This document shows, in pieces, positions 8,406 through 16,677 of a DNA stretch of 30,176 nucleotides. The first letter of the stretch is position 1. Each line of letters starts with the position of its first letter. The notes under the pieces are model-generated. The model saw nothing but the letters and a program-made list of their open reading frames with translations. It ran no database searches and was not told the DNA's origin. The position numbers and the translations under genes are program-made. The stretch is from CAZFVY01 sp964522665 (GTDB taxonomy: Bacteria > Verrucomicrobiota > Verrucomicrobiia > Limisphaerales > CAZFVY01). The stretch lies in the NCBI GenBank assembly GCA_964522665.1, contig CAZFVY010000091.1, positions 1 through 30,176 on the forward strand, read 5' to 3'.

Positions 8406-8840
8406 ATGAAACCGGCACACTTTTTAGGTCATCTCCGCCGCGCCGAAATCGTCGCTGCGATTCGCCAGGCCGAGCAAGTAACCTCGGGTGAAATCCGCGT
8501 CTTCGTCAGTCGTCACGCCGTCGCGGATCCCATCGGCGCGGCCGAAAGCCGCTTTCTCGCGTTGGGGATGCACCGGACGTCCGCCCGGAACGGCGTCCTC
8601 ATATTTGTGGCGCCGCGGGACCGGAAGTTCGCGATCATCGGTGATGTCGCGGTGCACGCGCGTTGCGGCGACGCGTTCTGGCGGAAGGTGGCGGCGGAAA
8701 TGACTGACCATTTCAAGCGCGAGCAATTCACCGCCGGAATCCTGCACGCGATCAACAAGGCGGGCGAGTTGCTCGCGGAACATTTCCCACGGGGGCGCAA
8801 AGACCGCAACGAACTTCCCAATCAAGTCGCCACCGACTGA
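8406..8840 (+). CDS. Second TPM-domain protein, no signal peptide
   Basis: This 144-residue protein begins 2 bases after the first TPM gene. It is a bare TPM domain: AAIRQAEQVTSGEIRVFVSR, RNGVLIFVAPRDRKFAIIGD, CGDAFWRKVAAEM and FTAGILHAINKAGELL. It has no predicted signal peptide or membrane helix, so it should stay in the cytoplasm unless carried by a partner. The lemA-TPM-TPM order with tight spacing argues for joint transcription and a shared envelope function. A GGGAG lies 9 bases before the ATG, inside the previous gene. The domain call is firm; the activity is unknown. Confidence 0.9.
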   Translation: MKPAHFLGHLRRAEIVAAIRQAEQVTSGEIRVFVSRHAVADPIGAAESRFLALGMHRTSARNGVLIFVAPRDRKFAIIGDVAVHARCGDAFWRKVAAEMTDHFKREQFTAGILHAINKAGELLAEHFPRGRKDRNELPNQVATD

Positions 8841-8924
8841 GGGCGAGGGCGCGCCAACGAATCACGGTAGCTCGGTCAGCGCCCGCGCGACTCAGCGTTC
8901 TCTGCGCCGGACGGCCGTTCCGCG

Positions 8925-10796
8925 CTACTCTCGATAAGGTTCGATTTCCAGAAAGTTGAACGCTTGCTCCAAGTCCAGCGCTTCGCCCGGCCCCTTCGCG
9001 TCCGGCCAGTCCGAGACGGTCAATCGCGCGGTCTTGGCCCGCGCCCGGAAAACCTTCCAATGATAGGTTATCCAGACCGGAATCTTTGGCTCCGGCGAAG
9101 AGGCGAACATCTCGGCGAAAGAACGCTTGGTGTCGAGGTCAACCCCGTCAATGGTTACCGTCCCGGTGAATTTGTGAGCCTCCGCGATGCTCTTGGCCTT
9201 TGGGTTGATCAAATCGCGATAATCGCAGGAGAACATTTTCATCGAGTAAAGTCGGCCCGGTTGCAGATTGGTGATGGTCTGGGAAAACGCGTTTGGACCG
9301 GCCGCGCTTCGTTTCATCGAGAGAAAAGTGTCGCCGATATGCTCTGGGTCGGCCGGGCGGCCGAGGCCCATGAAACGCCCTTCAATGCGGCCGTAGCGCG
9401 GGAAGCTCTTCACTTCGACGCTGCCCTTTTCCGCCGCCTGAATCGTCCACCCCGCGGTCCCACGCGCGAAGTCAGCATTGTCGATATGGGTAAGGAAAAG
9501 CGGATCGGGCGCCGAGAGCAGGTTGGTCTTGCCCTCGATGGCGTAATGCCGGTAAAGCCGGCCCACCCAGCGGACCGTTTCCTCGTCGGACTGCGCGGTC
9601 GTCCACCACTCGAGGCCATCGATGCCGGCGAGCGCCGGATCGTTCACCACCCGGTTGACCTGCTGGTCCATCCAGACGAGGTAATCGACGTTCGGCAGTT
9701 TGTTCAGCCCGCCCGGGGGCATGTTGAATGAACCAAACGCGATCACCATGTGATTCTCGGCCCCCGGCTCCTTCGCCTCCCAATCGGCGATGCCGTGGCT
9801 AAGTTCGTCCAAAGCGTCGCGCGACGCCTTTTCGCTCGACCGCTCATGCAGGTAGCGTTCGAGTGAAATGCGAGAACCGGTATCGATGAGCGTCCGGACC
9901 AAGGTCGGGCCGATCACCTCCTGGTTCAAAGTTTTGCCGCTGCCACCGAAGTAGGCGTAAAACGTTTTGTTCTGATACCGGCTGTCCGCGCCAATCCGCT
10001 TAATCGCTTCCGCGCAATTGAGGTCTTGTTGCTGCTCCTGTTCCAGCCGTTTCTGCCGGTCGGCGCTGAGCGGAAGCAGCCGATTCATCGGAGTGTTGAT
10101 GATGAATTCGTCCACGATCAATCCGTCGATGAACGGCATCTGGTCATAGAACGAAGTCCAGTATTTGAAATGATCTTCGGCGGACTTGGCGTCGGGGCTG
10201 ATCCCTACTTCTGCGACCCACCGTTTCCCCTGTCGATGCCAGGCGTCAATGATCGCGGGGGCGGGCTTGAGACTGCTCGGGATCGCCATCGTGGTCAGGT
10301 TCGGCAATACGTCCTTGCGCAAGAAATTGAGATCATACGGACCGTAGGCCCTAATCGTCGGTTCCCAACCCAGACCGCTGTGGAAAAGCTCGGGAATCGC
10401 CCTGACGACCAATTTCTCCACGCGAACCTTCCCCGAACGCTCGACACGAAGCGTGTGCCGACCTTTCCTGACGTAATGCATCGCCTCGCTGACCGGGCCG
10501 CCCTCCGCGTCCCGCGCGATCACCGCCTCAACGCCCGGCGCCTCGTCGAGAAAAACATGGACGGCGCCACGGCCCTTGACGGTGGTCGAAATGAAAATCC
10601 AACCGTCCCGCGAACGGCTGAACGCGAGCGGCTCGCCGCCATTCGCCGACGAAGAGACGTCAAGCAGGACGGTAACGAGGTTATTAAGCTTCTTCTCACC
10701 GGAATCAACTCCACTCGCGGGGGCGGAGTTCGCGATTCCGATGAGGACACCGATAAACAACGCGGCCAGCCGACTGGCGCCGAAAGGAATTCGCAT
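8925..10796 (-). CDS. Secreted protein of unknown family, possible sugar-active TIM-barrel-like protein
   Basis: The ATG at 10796 begins a signal peptide (RLAALFIGVLIGIANSAPASG); the frame upstream of it is not protein-like. The 623-residue product seems to have three parts. An N-terminal beta-sandwich (about 40-135) contains a repeated V-rich pattern. A central alpha/beta region (about 140-425) has PFIDGLIVDEF (221-231), FYAYFGG and IDGLEWW, which are reminiscent of glycosidase-type barrels with acidic residues at strand ends. A C-terminal domain starts at IDNADFARGTAGWTI (438-452), resembling the opening of CenC-like carbohydrate-binding domains. I do not recognise a named family. It lies alone, convergent with the LemA operon. 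The glycan-related role is inference from shape only. Confidence 0.7.
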   Translation of the reverse strand: MRIPFGASRLAALFIGVLIGIANSAPASGVDSGEKKLNNLVTVLLDVSSSANGGEPLAFSRSRDGWIFISTTVKGRGAVHVFLDEAPGVEAVIARDAEGGPVSEAMHYVRKGRHTLRVERSGKVRVEKLVVRAIPELFHSGLGWEPTIRAYGPYDLNFLRKDVLPNLTTMAIPSSLKPAPAIIDAWHRQGKRWVAEVGISPDAKSAEDHFKYWTSFYDQMPFIDGLIVDEFIINTPMNRLLPLSADRQKRLEQEQQQDLNCAEAIKRIGADSRYQNKTFYAYFGGSGKTLNQEVIGPTLVRTLIDTGSRISLERYLHERSSEKASRDALDELSHGIADWEAKEPGAENHMVIAFGSFNMPPGGLNKLPNVDYLVWMDQQVNRVVNDPALAGIDGLEWWTTAQSDEETVRWVGRLYRHYAIEGKTNLLSAPDPLFLTHIDNADFARGTAGWTIQAAEKGSVEVKSFPRYGRIEGRFMGLGRPADPEHIGDTFLSMKRSAAGPNAFSQTITNLQPGRLYSMKMFSCDYRDLINPKAKSIAEAHKFTGTVTIDGVDLDTKRSFAEMFASSPEPKIPVWITYHWKVFRARAKTARLTVSDWPDAKGPGEALDLEQAFNFLEIEPYRE

Positions 10797-11238
10797 GCGC
10801 CGACTTTTGGACACACACCTTTTGAAGTCAAGCAGGCGACGCAAATGACTACCATTTGTCCCAGGAGCGCTTCGGGCCGCGCGACGCTGAACCCGGTGGC
10901 GCAGACGTTGAACCCTACGTACTGAGCGGCGCGAATTCAACCGTGACCCTCAAACGGGCCGCCCCGTCGCGGAGATTAACCGCAGCGCGTCAGGGTATCC
11001 AAGCGACCCGATTTTACGACGTGCGAAAGGCGCGACCCTAAAAAAGTCCGATTTTCAAAGCGGTTATCCGATCCTTCACGGCCCGGCATCTTCCCTGCGG
11101 ATCGTTACCAAGAACGCTCACGCAGCCCGGTTCAAGCAGTGGCTGGCATAGCTCAACATCATGTCGAATACACGGTGGCGCTTCTCCGTAGGTTTTCATC
11201 CAGAAACGCGCCGCCGCGCAAGACGACGGCGTCAAAGT
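10797..11238. other. 442-bp gap between the secreted-protein gene and hipA
   Basis: Both flanking genes are on the minus strand. I see no credible gene: the short open frames here (60-65 codons) lack recognisable domains. There is a run of six A's at 11041-11046 but no stem next to it. The stretch could be a genome-wide intergenic repeat, which one window cannot show. Confidence 0.4.
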
Positions 11239-12576
11239 TTAACGACTTTTGGCCATCTGCTCGTCCAAGAGCCGCGCAGCTTTGCTGGTTCCGGCCAGGA
11301 TGGTCTCCGCGATGAAAGCTGGGAATTTGCGCGGCAGCCGAGCCGACGCTTGATTTACAACCTTCGGCGTTTGGGAGATCACTTCATCCATGATGGACTT
11401 CATTTCGGGAAGGCCGCAGCGTCGCGCCGTTTCCAGCCAGTGCCGCGCGGAAATCTCCCGCCACCGGTAATGCCGATGCTTGCCGCGCACCGCCATCGCC
11501 ATTCTGATCTTGTGCGGCGACAATTTGCCCCGGCCATGCCCCAACATCGGGTAGGCGGACAAGACGTCGTAGCGCGGCGTCAACTGATAGCCGCCTCCAG
11601 CCCGGAGAAAAATGCTGAAGTTTTTCGCGTGACCGTCAATCGCCGCCAGCAGCCAGAAAACCAATTGTGTGCGCAGAAAATCACGACGATCCTCCGTGGC
11701 CCGGTCCGAACCGCGCAAGAGCTCCATGATGCGTTCGATGCCCGGCCCGCCGTCGTTTTCATATTTCAAAGCGGGTGGCGTGCCCGTGGCCTGGCAGAAA
11801 TCCTCCTGCGGCAGACGCATGAACCACTTCCCGTCCACCGACAACCGTCGGTCAAACCGCTCCACCACCAGCGCCGGTTGTTCCCCAAATGTCTCCATGC
11901 CGCACCGCGCCACCGGAATGCCGAAGCCCGCCACGATTTGGGCGCACAGCCACTCGTTCTCCACCGAGGTCGAGAGATCAAGCCCTTGCGGATTGCCGCC
12001 GATGGGCAATTTGAGGATGTGCGTCGGCGGCGTCGCACCGGTCGGCCGATGCCAGGCCCCTTTGTGCCACAGCAGCGCCGTCTTTTCCTGCGCGCCGGCC
12101 AGAGAAATGCGAAAGTCATCGTCCGCCGGTTCTCCTCGTCCAAACCCCGGTTCCAGCGCCCCCGCCAGAATTCCGGCCACGCCGCCCGTGGTGAGCCGTT
12201 CCCCCGTGATAGTCCGCACGTTCTCCGGCGGATGGCCTTCCGGCAGCAGTTGCAACGCTCCCACGCAGTCGCGCCCGATTTCCCGCAGCAGATCGAACGC
12301 GCCAGTGGAGGATGCCGCGAAACGGCGCTGAATCCTTTCGCGAATGGCGCGGCTGTCGGGCAACAGGTTGTCAAAGAATTCAGCGACGGCCTTTCGATAC
12401 GGCCGCGCATGGGGGCGCAGCGGGAGCGACAGCGAAATAGGCCGTGCCGCCGCGGACGCCAGCCACGATTCCGCATAGACAAACTCCTGCCTGTCGCCAG
12501 ACAAGCGTTGCCATTCGCCCACGTGCTCACCGTTCATCCAGACCGCGAGCGCCTTGATTTTTCCAGCGCGGCCCAT
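11239..12576 (-). CDS. hipA: HipA serine/threonine-kinase toxin
   Basis: The 445-residue protein matches E. coli HipA over its full length. It has the N-subdomain start (VWMNGEHVGEWQRL, SLPLRPHARPY, FFDNLLPDS), then FRISLAGAQEKTALL, whose Ser158 matches the autophosphorylated Ser150. ALVVERFDRR, LPQEDFCQATG and DGGPGIERIM follow, then the catalytic loop IDGHAKNFS (Asp314, Asn319) and LTPRYDVLSAYP for metal binding. All key residues are present, so the kinase should be active. E. coli HipA phosphorylates glutamyl-tRNA synthetase GltX and drives persistence. The ATG at 12576 follows the hipB stop after one base and gives the E. coli-like N-terminus. Confidence 0.95.
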   Translation of the reverse strand: MGRAGKIKALAVWMNGEHVGEWQRLSGDRQEFVYAESWLASAAARPISLSLPLRPHARPYRKAVAEFFDNLLPDSRAIRERIQRRFAASSTGAFDLLREIGRDCVGALQLLPEGHPPENVRTITGERLTTGGVAGILAGALEPGFGRGEPADDDFRISLAGAQEKTALLWHKGAWHRPTGATPPTHILKLPIGGNPQGLDLSTSVENEWLCAQIVAGFGIPVARCGMETFGEQPALVVERFDRRLSVDGKWFMRLPQEDFCQATGTPPALKYENDGGPGIERIMELLRGSDRATEDRRDFLRTQLVFWLLAAIDGHAKNFSIFLRAGGGYQLTPRYDVLSAYPMLGHGRGKLSPHKIRMAMAVRGKHRHYRWREISARHWLETARRCGLPEMKSIMDEVISQTPKVVNQASARLPRKFPAFIAETILAGTSKAARLLDEQMAKSR

Positions 12577-12577
12577 A

Positions 12578-12823
12578 TCACCATTCCGACGGCGGGGTGT
12601 TTTCGCCGCGCGGACGCACGACCAATTCCAGATCCAAGGTGGCCAGCAGCTTGAAGATCCGGCCCAAGGACGTGCGGGACGGGTCAAGCTCCAGTTTGGA
12701 GATTTCACCCTGGGGCAGGCCGACCGTCCGTCCGACATTCGCCTGCGTCAGCCCGCGCGCCTTCCGATAGCCTTGCAGCACCGGGCCGAATTGCTGAGGC
12801 GTTCTGATGATGAATTCCTTCAT
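12578..12823 (-). CDS. hipB: HipB antitoxin and autorepressor, HTH XRE family
   Basis: This 81-residue protein has a helix-turn-helix domain (VLQGYRKARGLTQANVGRTV, LPQGEISKLEL, TSLGRIFKLLATLDLELVV) and a short, probably disordered tail. It ends in Glu-Trp, as E. coli HipB does; there the tail is reported to be important for HipA contact and Lon turnover. It lies directly upstream of hipA with a 1-base gap (TGATATG), the standard antitoxin-first order. HipB should neutralise HipA and repress its own promoter; a strong palindrome sits 9 bases before its ATG. There is hardly any leader and no Shine-Dalgarno sequence, so the message is likely leaderless or nearly so. Confidence 0.93.
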   Translation of the reverse strand: MKEFIIRTPQQFGPVLQGYRKARGLTQANVGRTVGLPQGEISKLELDPSRTSLGRIFKLLATLDLELVVRPRGENTPPSEW

Positions 12824-12832
12824 ATACGATTA

Positions 12833-12857
12833 AACATATAAAACGGTTTTATATGTT
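12833..12857. promoter_or_regulatory. Palindromic HipB operator
   Basis: AACATATAAAAC and GTTTTATATGTT are perfect 12-bp arms around a single central G. Local base composition is far more AT-rich than the surroundings. The element covers the -10 box and the whole spacer of the predicted hipB promoter, so a bound HipB dimer would block RNA polymerase. The sequence differs from the E. coli TATCC-N8-GGATA operator. Binding by HipB is inference from position and symmetry. Confidence 0.82.
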
Positions 12858-12863
12858 AAACAA
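12835..12863 (-). promoter_or_regulatory. Predicted hipBA promoter
   Basis: On the minus strand TTGTTT (12863-12858) and TATATG (12840-12835) are separated by exactly 17 bp, good sigma-70-type spacing. Transcription would start near 12828, only about 5 bases before the hipB ATG. Confidence 0.55.
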
Positions 12864-12925
12864 ACTAAAAATGCCTTATCGGTTAAACCCTATAAACTCC
12901 GTTTCTCCGCCAATCGCGCCGGAGC

Positions 12926-13178
12926 TTAAGACGCCATGCCGAGCGGGTACCGCATGTCGAGGTTTTCGATGGAGAGTCGGCCAGAGACGAGGCGACGGAG
13001 GAGTTTGTCCCGCGTCTCGAACAGCTTTTGGTCTGCGCTCCGATGATTCTCGGATGGCCTTGAACAACGGCGCTTCAATCCGGGTAAACTCGGCCACAAT
13101 CCGGTCTGGTGGCTTCAGGATTTCGATTCGCTTGAAAGCGCCCTTCGTCTATTCGGCGAACGTTTTGCCCTGATGGGG
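12926..13178 (-). pseudogene. Decayed C-terminus of a type I restriction specificity subunit (hsdS remnant)
   Basis: Read on the minus strand, the segment gives HQGKTFAE, an amber codon (13149-13151), then TKGAFKRIEILKPPDRIVAE and FTRIEAPLFKAIRE. After a shift by one frame near 13041-13055 it gives DQKLFETRDKLLRRLVSGRL, SIENLDMRYP and a TAA at 12926-12928. This is the usual end of HsdS proteins: a PP-containing loop, a long helix, then RDxLLxxLVSG. One nonsense codon, one frameshift and loss of the N-terminal recognition domains show it is dead. No hsdM or hsdR is in the window. It suggests that a type I system once lay here, beside hipBA. Confidence 0.7.
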
Positions 13179-13189
13179 AAGTGAAACAC

Positions 13190-13209
13190 GCGGGATTGCC
13201 AGATCCCGC
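13190..13209. repeat. Perfect short hairpin downstream of cusA
   Basis: GCGGGAT, a 6-base loop TGCCAG, and ATCCCGC form a perfect 7-bp stem. It lies 192 bp beyond the cusA stop, at the edge of the hsdS remnant, without a T-run, so it is not a standard intrinsic terminator. It may be part of a small intergenic repeat. Confidence 0.5.
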
Positions 13210-13401
13210 AGTCACGCCCCCAAATCAACGCTTCCCTGTTTGACCGTTGTCCCAACGGAATGGCGACTATTTGATACGCCGTGAATCTCATGGGACCAGG
13301 CGGCCGCGATGCTTCGGCGTTATATCGAACCACGCGCAGAAACGGCAAAACGTTACAAAATGCCCATTCTTCAGAGGCAGGCGTGGCCAATCTGAAACGA
13401 A

Positions 13402-16400
13402 CTAAACCCGCTCCCCGGCCTTGGCGTTCCGCAAAATTCCCCGCGATCGCCACACGTAGAAAATCGCGGGATAGACCATCAACTCCATCAACGTCGAGGT
13501 GATCACCCCACCGATCATCGGCGTGGCGATGCGTTTCATCACGTCCGCGCCCGCGCCGTGGCTCCAGAGGATGGGCGCGAGGCCCGCGATGATGACCGCC
13601 GCGGTCATCGCCTTGGGCCGCACCCGCTTGACCGCGCCGTGGTAGATCGCGTCGCGCAAGTCGGCGACGTGGCGCATGGTTCCGCACTTGATCCATTGCT
13701 CGTACGCCAGATCGAGGTAGAGCAGCATGACGACGCCGGTTTCCGCGTCGAGGCCCGCAAGCGCGATGATCCCGACCCAGACGGCCACGCTCAGGTTGTA
13801 CCCGAGCCAATGGAGGATCGTGAACGCGCCGACGAGGGAGAAGGGCACGGCCAGCATCACGATCGCGGTCTTGATGGCCGAACGGGTGTTGAGGTAGATG
13901 ATCAGGGTGATGATGAGCAGGGTCAGCGGCACCACGACGCTCAGGCGCTGCTTGGCGCGCAGCATGTATTCGTACTGGCCGCTCCAGAAGATGGAGTAGC
14001 CGCTCGGCAGCTTGATCTCGCCGTTGGCCCGCGCCTCATTGACGACGCGCATCGCGGCCCGCACGTAGGCGCCGATGTCCACGCCCTTGACGTCCACGTA
14101 AATCCACGCGTTCGGGACCGCCGCCTCGCTCTTGATCCCCATCGGCGCGCGCACGGTTTCGACGCGCGCCAACTGGCCGAGCGGGACCTGCGCGCCGGTC
14201 GGCGCCGGCACGATGATCTCGCGCAGCGCCTCGAGGTTTTCGCGAAAATCCCGGCTGTAGCGCAGGGTCACGGCGTAGCGCTCCAAGCCCTCGACCGTCG
14301 TCGTCAACGGCATCCCGCCCAAGGCGACCTCCAGAACATCCTGCACGTCGGCGACCCGCAGGCCGTAACGCGCGATCTCGGCCCGGTTGATGTTGAACTC
14401 GATATAATTGCCGCCCATCACCCGCTCGGCGAACACTCCGGACGTGCCGGGAACGCGCCGCATGACGACTTCAATCTCCGACGCGATCCGCTCCAACTCG
14501 ACGAGACTCGGCCCCGCGACCTTGATGCCGACGGGCGTCTTGATGCCCGTGGCGAGCATGTCGATGCGGGTCTTGATCGGCATCGTCCAGGCGTTGTTCA
14601 AGCCGGGGATTTGCACCGCCGCGTTGAGCGCGTCCACCAATTCGTCCGGCGTGCGGCGGCGTTTCGCGATCACCACGCCGCGGTCATCCCTGATCTCCGC
14701 CACCGGCCATAGCGCCTCGTCCTTGAGCATGATGGTCGTCTCGACCATGTCGAAGGGCGCCGGATCGGTGGCGGTTTCGGCGCGGCCGATCTTGCCAAAG
14801 ACGTTTTGCACCTCGGGGAACTGGCGAATGATTCGGTCCGTGACCTGAATTATCTCGCGCGCCTTGGTCGGCGAGACGCCGGGAAACGTCGTCGGCATGT
14901 AGAGCAGGTCTCCCTCGTAAAGCGGGGGCATGAATTCGGAGCCGATGTTTTGGAACGGGAAGATTTTGCCGACGTGTTCCGCGACGCGCTTGAGGCTGCC
15001 CTCGGAGAGCCGATTCGTGACCAGCCAATTCCAAGGGCAGAACACCCACGCGATGACCGCGCCCGCCCCGATGATGACCAACCAGCGCCATTTGATGACG
15101 AAATCGATCAACGGATGATAAAGCCAAATGAGGATGCGGTTGATCGGGTTCTTCTCCTCCGCCGGGATTTTACCCCGAATGAAATATCCCATGAGGATCG
15201 GCGCCAGAGTGATCGAGAGCAACGCCGCGGCGCCCATGGAATAGGTCTTGGTAAACGCCAACGGCTTGAAGAGCCGTCCTTCCTGCGCCTGCAACGTGAA
15301 AACCGGCACGAACGAAACCGTGATCACAAGCAACGAGTAAAACAACGTCGGGCCGACCTCGACCGCCGCGTCGCGGATGATCTCCCAATGCGGCTTCCTC
15401 CCCTGGTCGCGTTCGAGATGTTTGTGCGCGTTCTCGATCATGATGATCACCGCGTCCACCATCGCGCCGATCGCGATCGCGATGCCGCCGAGCGACATGA
15501 TGTTGGAACTCAGACCCTGACCAAACATAACGAGAAAAGCGATCAACACCGCGATCGGCAGGATGATGATCGCCACCAGCGAGCTGCGCAGGTGCATCAG
15601 GAAGGCGAGGCAGACCAGCGCGACCACGACGCTTTCCTCGATTAGCTTTTCCTCCAGCGTCTTGACGGCGCGATTGATCAGCAAGCTCCGGTCGTAGGCG
15701 ATAGTGTAAGTGACGTCGGACGGCAAACCCTTCATCGCCTGATCGAGCCGTTGCTTGACGTCGAGAATGACTTGGCGCGCGTTCGCGCCATAGCGCGCGA
15801 CGACGATGCCGCCGACGGTCTCTCCGTCACCGTTCAACTCCGCGATGCCGCGCCGCATATCGGGACCGAGCTGCACGTCGGCCACCTCGCCCAGCAAGAT
15901 CGGCACCCCTTTGTCCCCGACGGTGATGGCGATTGCTTTCAAGTCCTCGATGCTCTCGATGTAACCCCGCACCCGCACGATGAATTCCTTTTCCGCCATT
16001 TCGATCGAGCGTCCGCCTTTCTCGCCATTGCTGCGCTGAATGGCCATGCTGATGTCGGCGAGGGAGAGGTTGTAAGCGCGCAGTTTAGTCGGGTCCACCG
16101 TGACCTGATACTGCTTGACGAAACCACCGACCGAGGCGACCTCCGAAACCCCTTCAACCGACGCCAGTTGGTAGCGGAGATTCCAATCCTGCAGCGATCG
16201 CAGCTCGGCGAGGCTGCGGTTGGTCGAGTTGAGCGAATACATGAACGCCCAACCGACGCCGGTGGCGTCCGGTCCAAGCGACGGAGTCACGCCGCCGGGG
16301 AGCCGCCCGCCCAGGCCGCTGAGGTATTCAAGCGCCCGGCTGCGCGCCCAATAAGGGTCGGTCCCATCCTCGAAAATGACATAGACAAACGAAAAGCCGT

Positions 16401-16662
16401 AAAACGAATAGCCGCGCACGACCTTGGCCCTGGGCGCCGAAAGCATTTTCGTCGTGATCGGGTAAGTGACCTGATCCTGCACCAGTTGCGGCGCCTGGCC
16501 CGGCCATTCGGTGTAGATAATGACCTGGACGTCGGACAGGTCGGGGATCGCGTCGAGCGGAATGTTGCGAGCCGCGAAGACGCCGCCCAGGACCAGCGCC
16601 AAAGCGCCCAGCAGCACGATGAATTTGTTCCGCAGCGAAAAATCGATGACCCGGGTAAGCAT
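13402..16662 (-). CDS. cusA: CusA-type heavy-metal efflux RND pump
   Basis: The 1086-residue inner-membrane transporter is of full HME-RND length. It opens with the first membrane helix (KFIVLLGALALVLGGVFAA) and the family hallmark PLDAIPDLSDVQVIIYTEWPG. The proton-relay segment AIGAMVDAVIIMIENAH carries Asp403 (Asp405 in E. coli CusA), and GLDAETGVVMLLYL carries the conserved Glu. The periplasmic part has MPPLYEGDLLYMPTTFPGVS and MPIKTRIDMLATGIKTPVGI with methionines as in CusA. It should export Cu(I)/Ag(I), or related metals, driven by protons. It is the last gene of cusCBA, 15 bp after cusB, with GAGG about 9 bases before its ATG. Exact metal specificity cannot be fixed from sequence. Confidence 0.95.
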   Translation of the reverse strand: MLTRVIDFSLRNKFIVLLGALALVLGGVFAARNIPLDAIPDLSDVQVIIYTEWPGQAPQLVQDQVTYPITTKMLSAPRAKVVRGYSFYGFSFVYVIFEDGTDPYWARSRALEYLSGLGGRLPGGVTPSLGPDATGVGWAFMYSLNSTNRSLAELRSLQDWNLRYQLASVEGVSEVASVGGFVKQYQVTVDPTKLRAYNLSLADISMAIQRSNGEKGGRSIEMAEKEFIVRVRGYIESIEDLKAIAITVGDKGVPILLGEVADVQLGPDMRRGIAELNGDGETVGGIVVARYGANARQVILDVKQRLDQAMKGLPSDVTYTIAYDRSLLINRAVKTLEEKLIEESVVVALVCLAFLMHLRSSLVAIIILPIAVLIAFLVMFGQGLSSNIMSLGGIAIAIGAMVDAVIIMIENAHKHLERDQGRKPHWEIIRDAAVEVGPTLFYSLLVITVSFVPVFTLQAQEGRLFKPLAFTKTYSMGAAALLSITLAPILMGYFIRGKIPAEEKNPINRILIWLYHPLIDFVIKWRWLVIIGAGAVIAWVFCPWNWLVTNRLSEGSLKRVAEHVGKIFPFQNIGSEFMPPLYEGDLLYMPTTFPGVSPTKAREIIQVTDRIIRQFPEVQNVFGKIGRAETATDPAPFDMVETTIMLKDEALWPVAEIRDDRGVVIAKRRRTPDELVDALNAAVQIPGLNNAWTMPIKTRIDMLATGIKTPVGIKVAGPSLVELERIASEIEVVMRRVPGTSGVFAERVMGGNYIEFNINRAEIARYGLRVADVQDVLEVALGGMPLTTTVEGLERYAVTLRYSRDFRENLEALREIIVPAPTGAQVPLGQLARVETVRAPMGIKSEAAVPNAWIYVDVKGVDIGAYVRAAMRVVNEARANGEIKLPSGYSIFWSGQYEYMLRAKQRLSVVVPLTLLIITLIIYLNTRSAIKTAIVMLAVPFSLVGAFTILHWLGYNLSVAVWVGIIALAGLDAETGVVMLLYLDLAYEQWIKCGTMRHVADLRDAIYHGAVKRVRPKAMTAAVIIAGLAPILWSHGAGADVMKRIATPMIGGVITSTLMELMVYPAIFYVWRSRGILRNAKAGERV

Positions 16663-16677
16663 CTCGCGTCCTCGTGC

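Larger units (their letters stand above)
12864..13401. other. Gap between the hipB promoter and cusA
   Basis: The left half holds the hsdS remnant (12926-13178) and near-copies of operator half-sites (GGTTAAACCC and TATAAAC around 12880-12897). The right half (13210-13401) holds no gene I can support and separates the stop of cusA from the remnant. Confidence 0.5.

Noticed and set aside
11038..11235. 65-codon minus-strand open frame after hipA
   Set aside because: No recognisable domain, no ribosome-binding site, and no sign of codon selection; kept only as part of an unexplained gap.
13558..14712. Long plus-strand open frame opposite cusA, and similar long frames opposite the CotH, HipA, CusC and MmeI-type genes
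   Set aside because: They are antisense shadows produced by high GC content at third codon positions; their products are His/Arg/Asp-rich with no domains.
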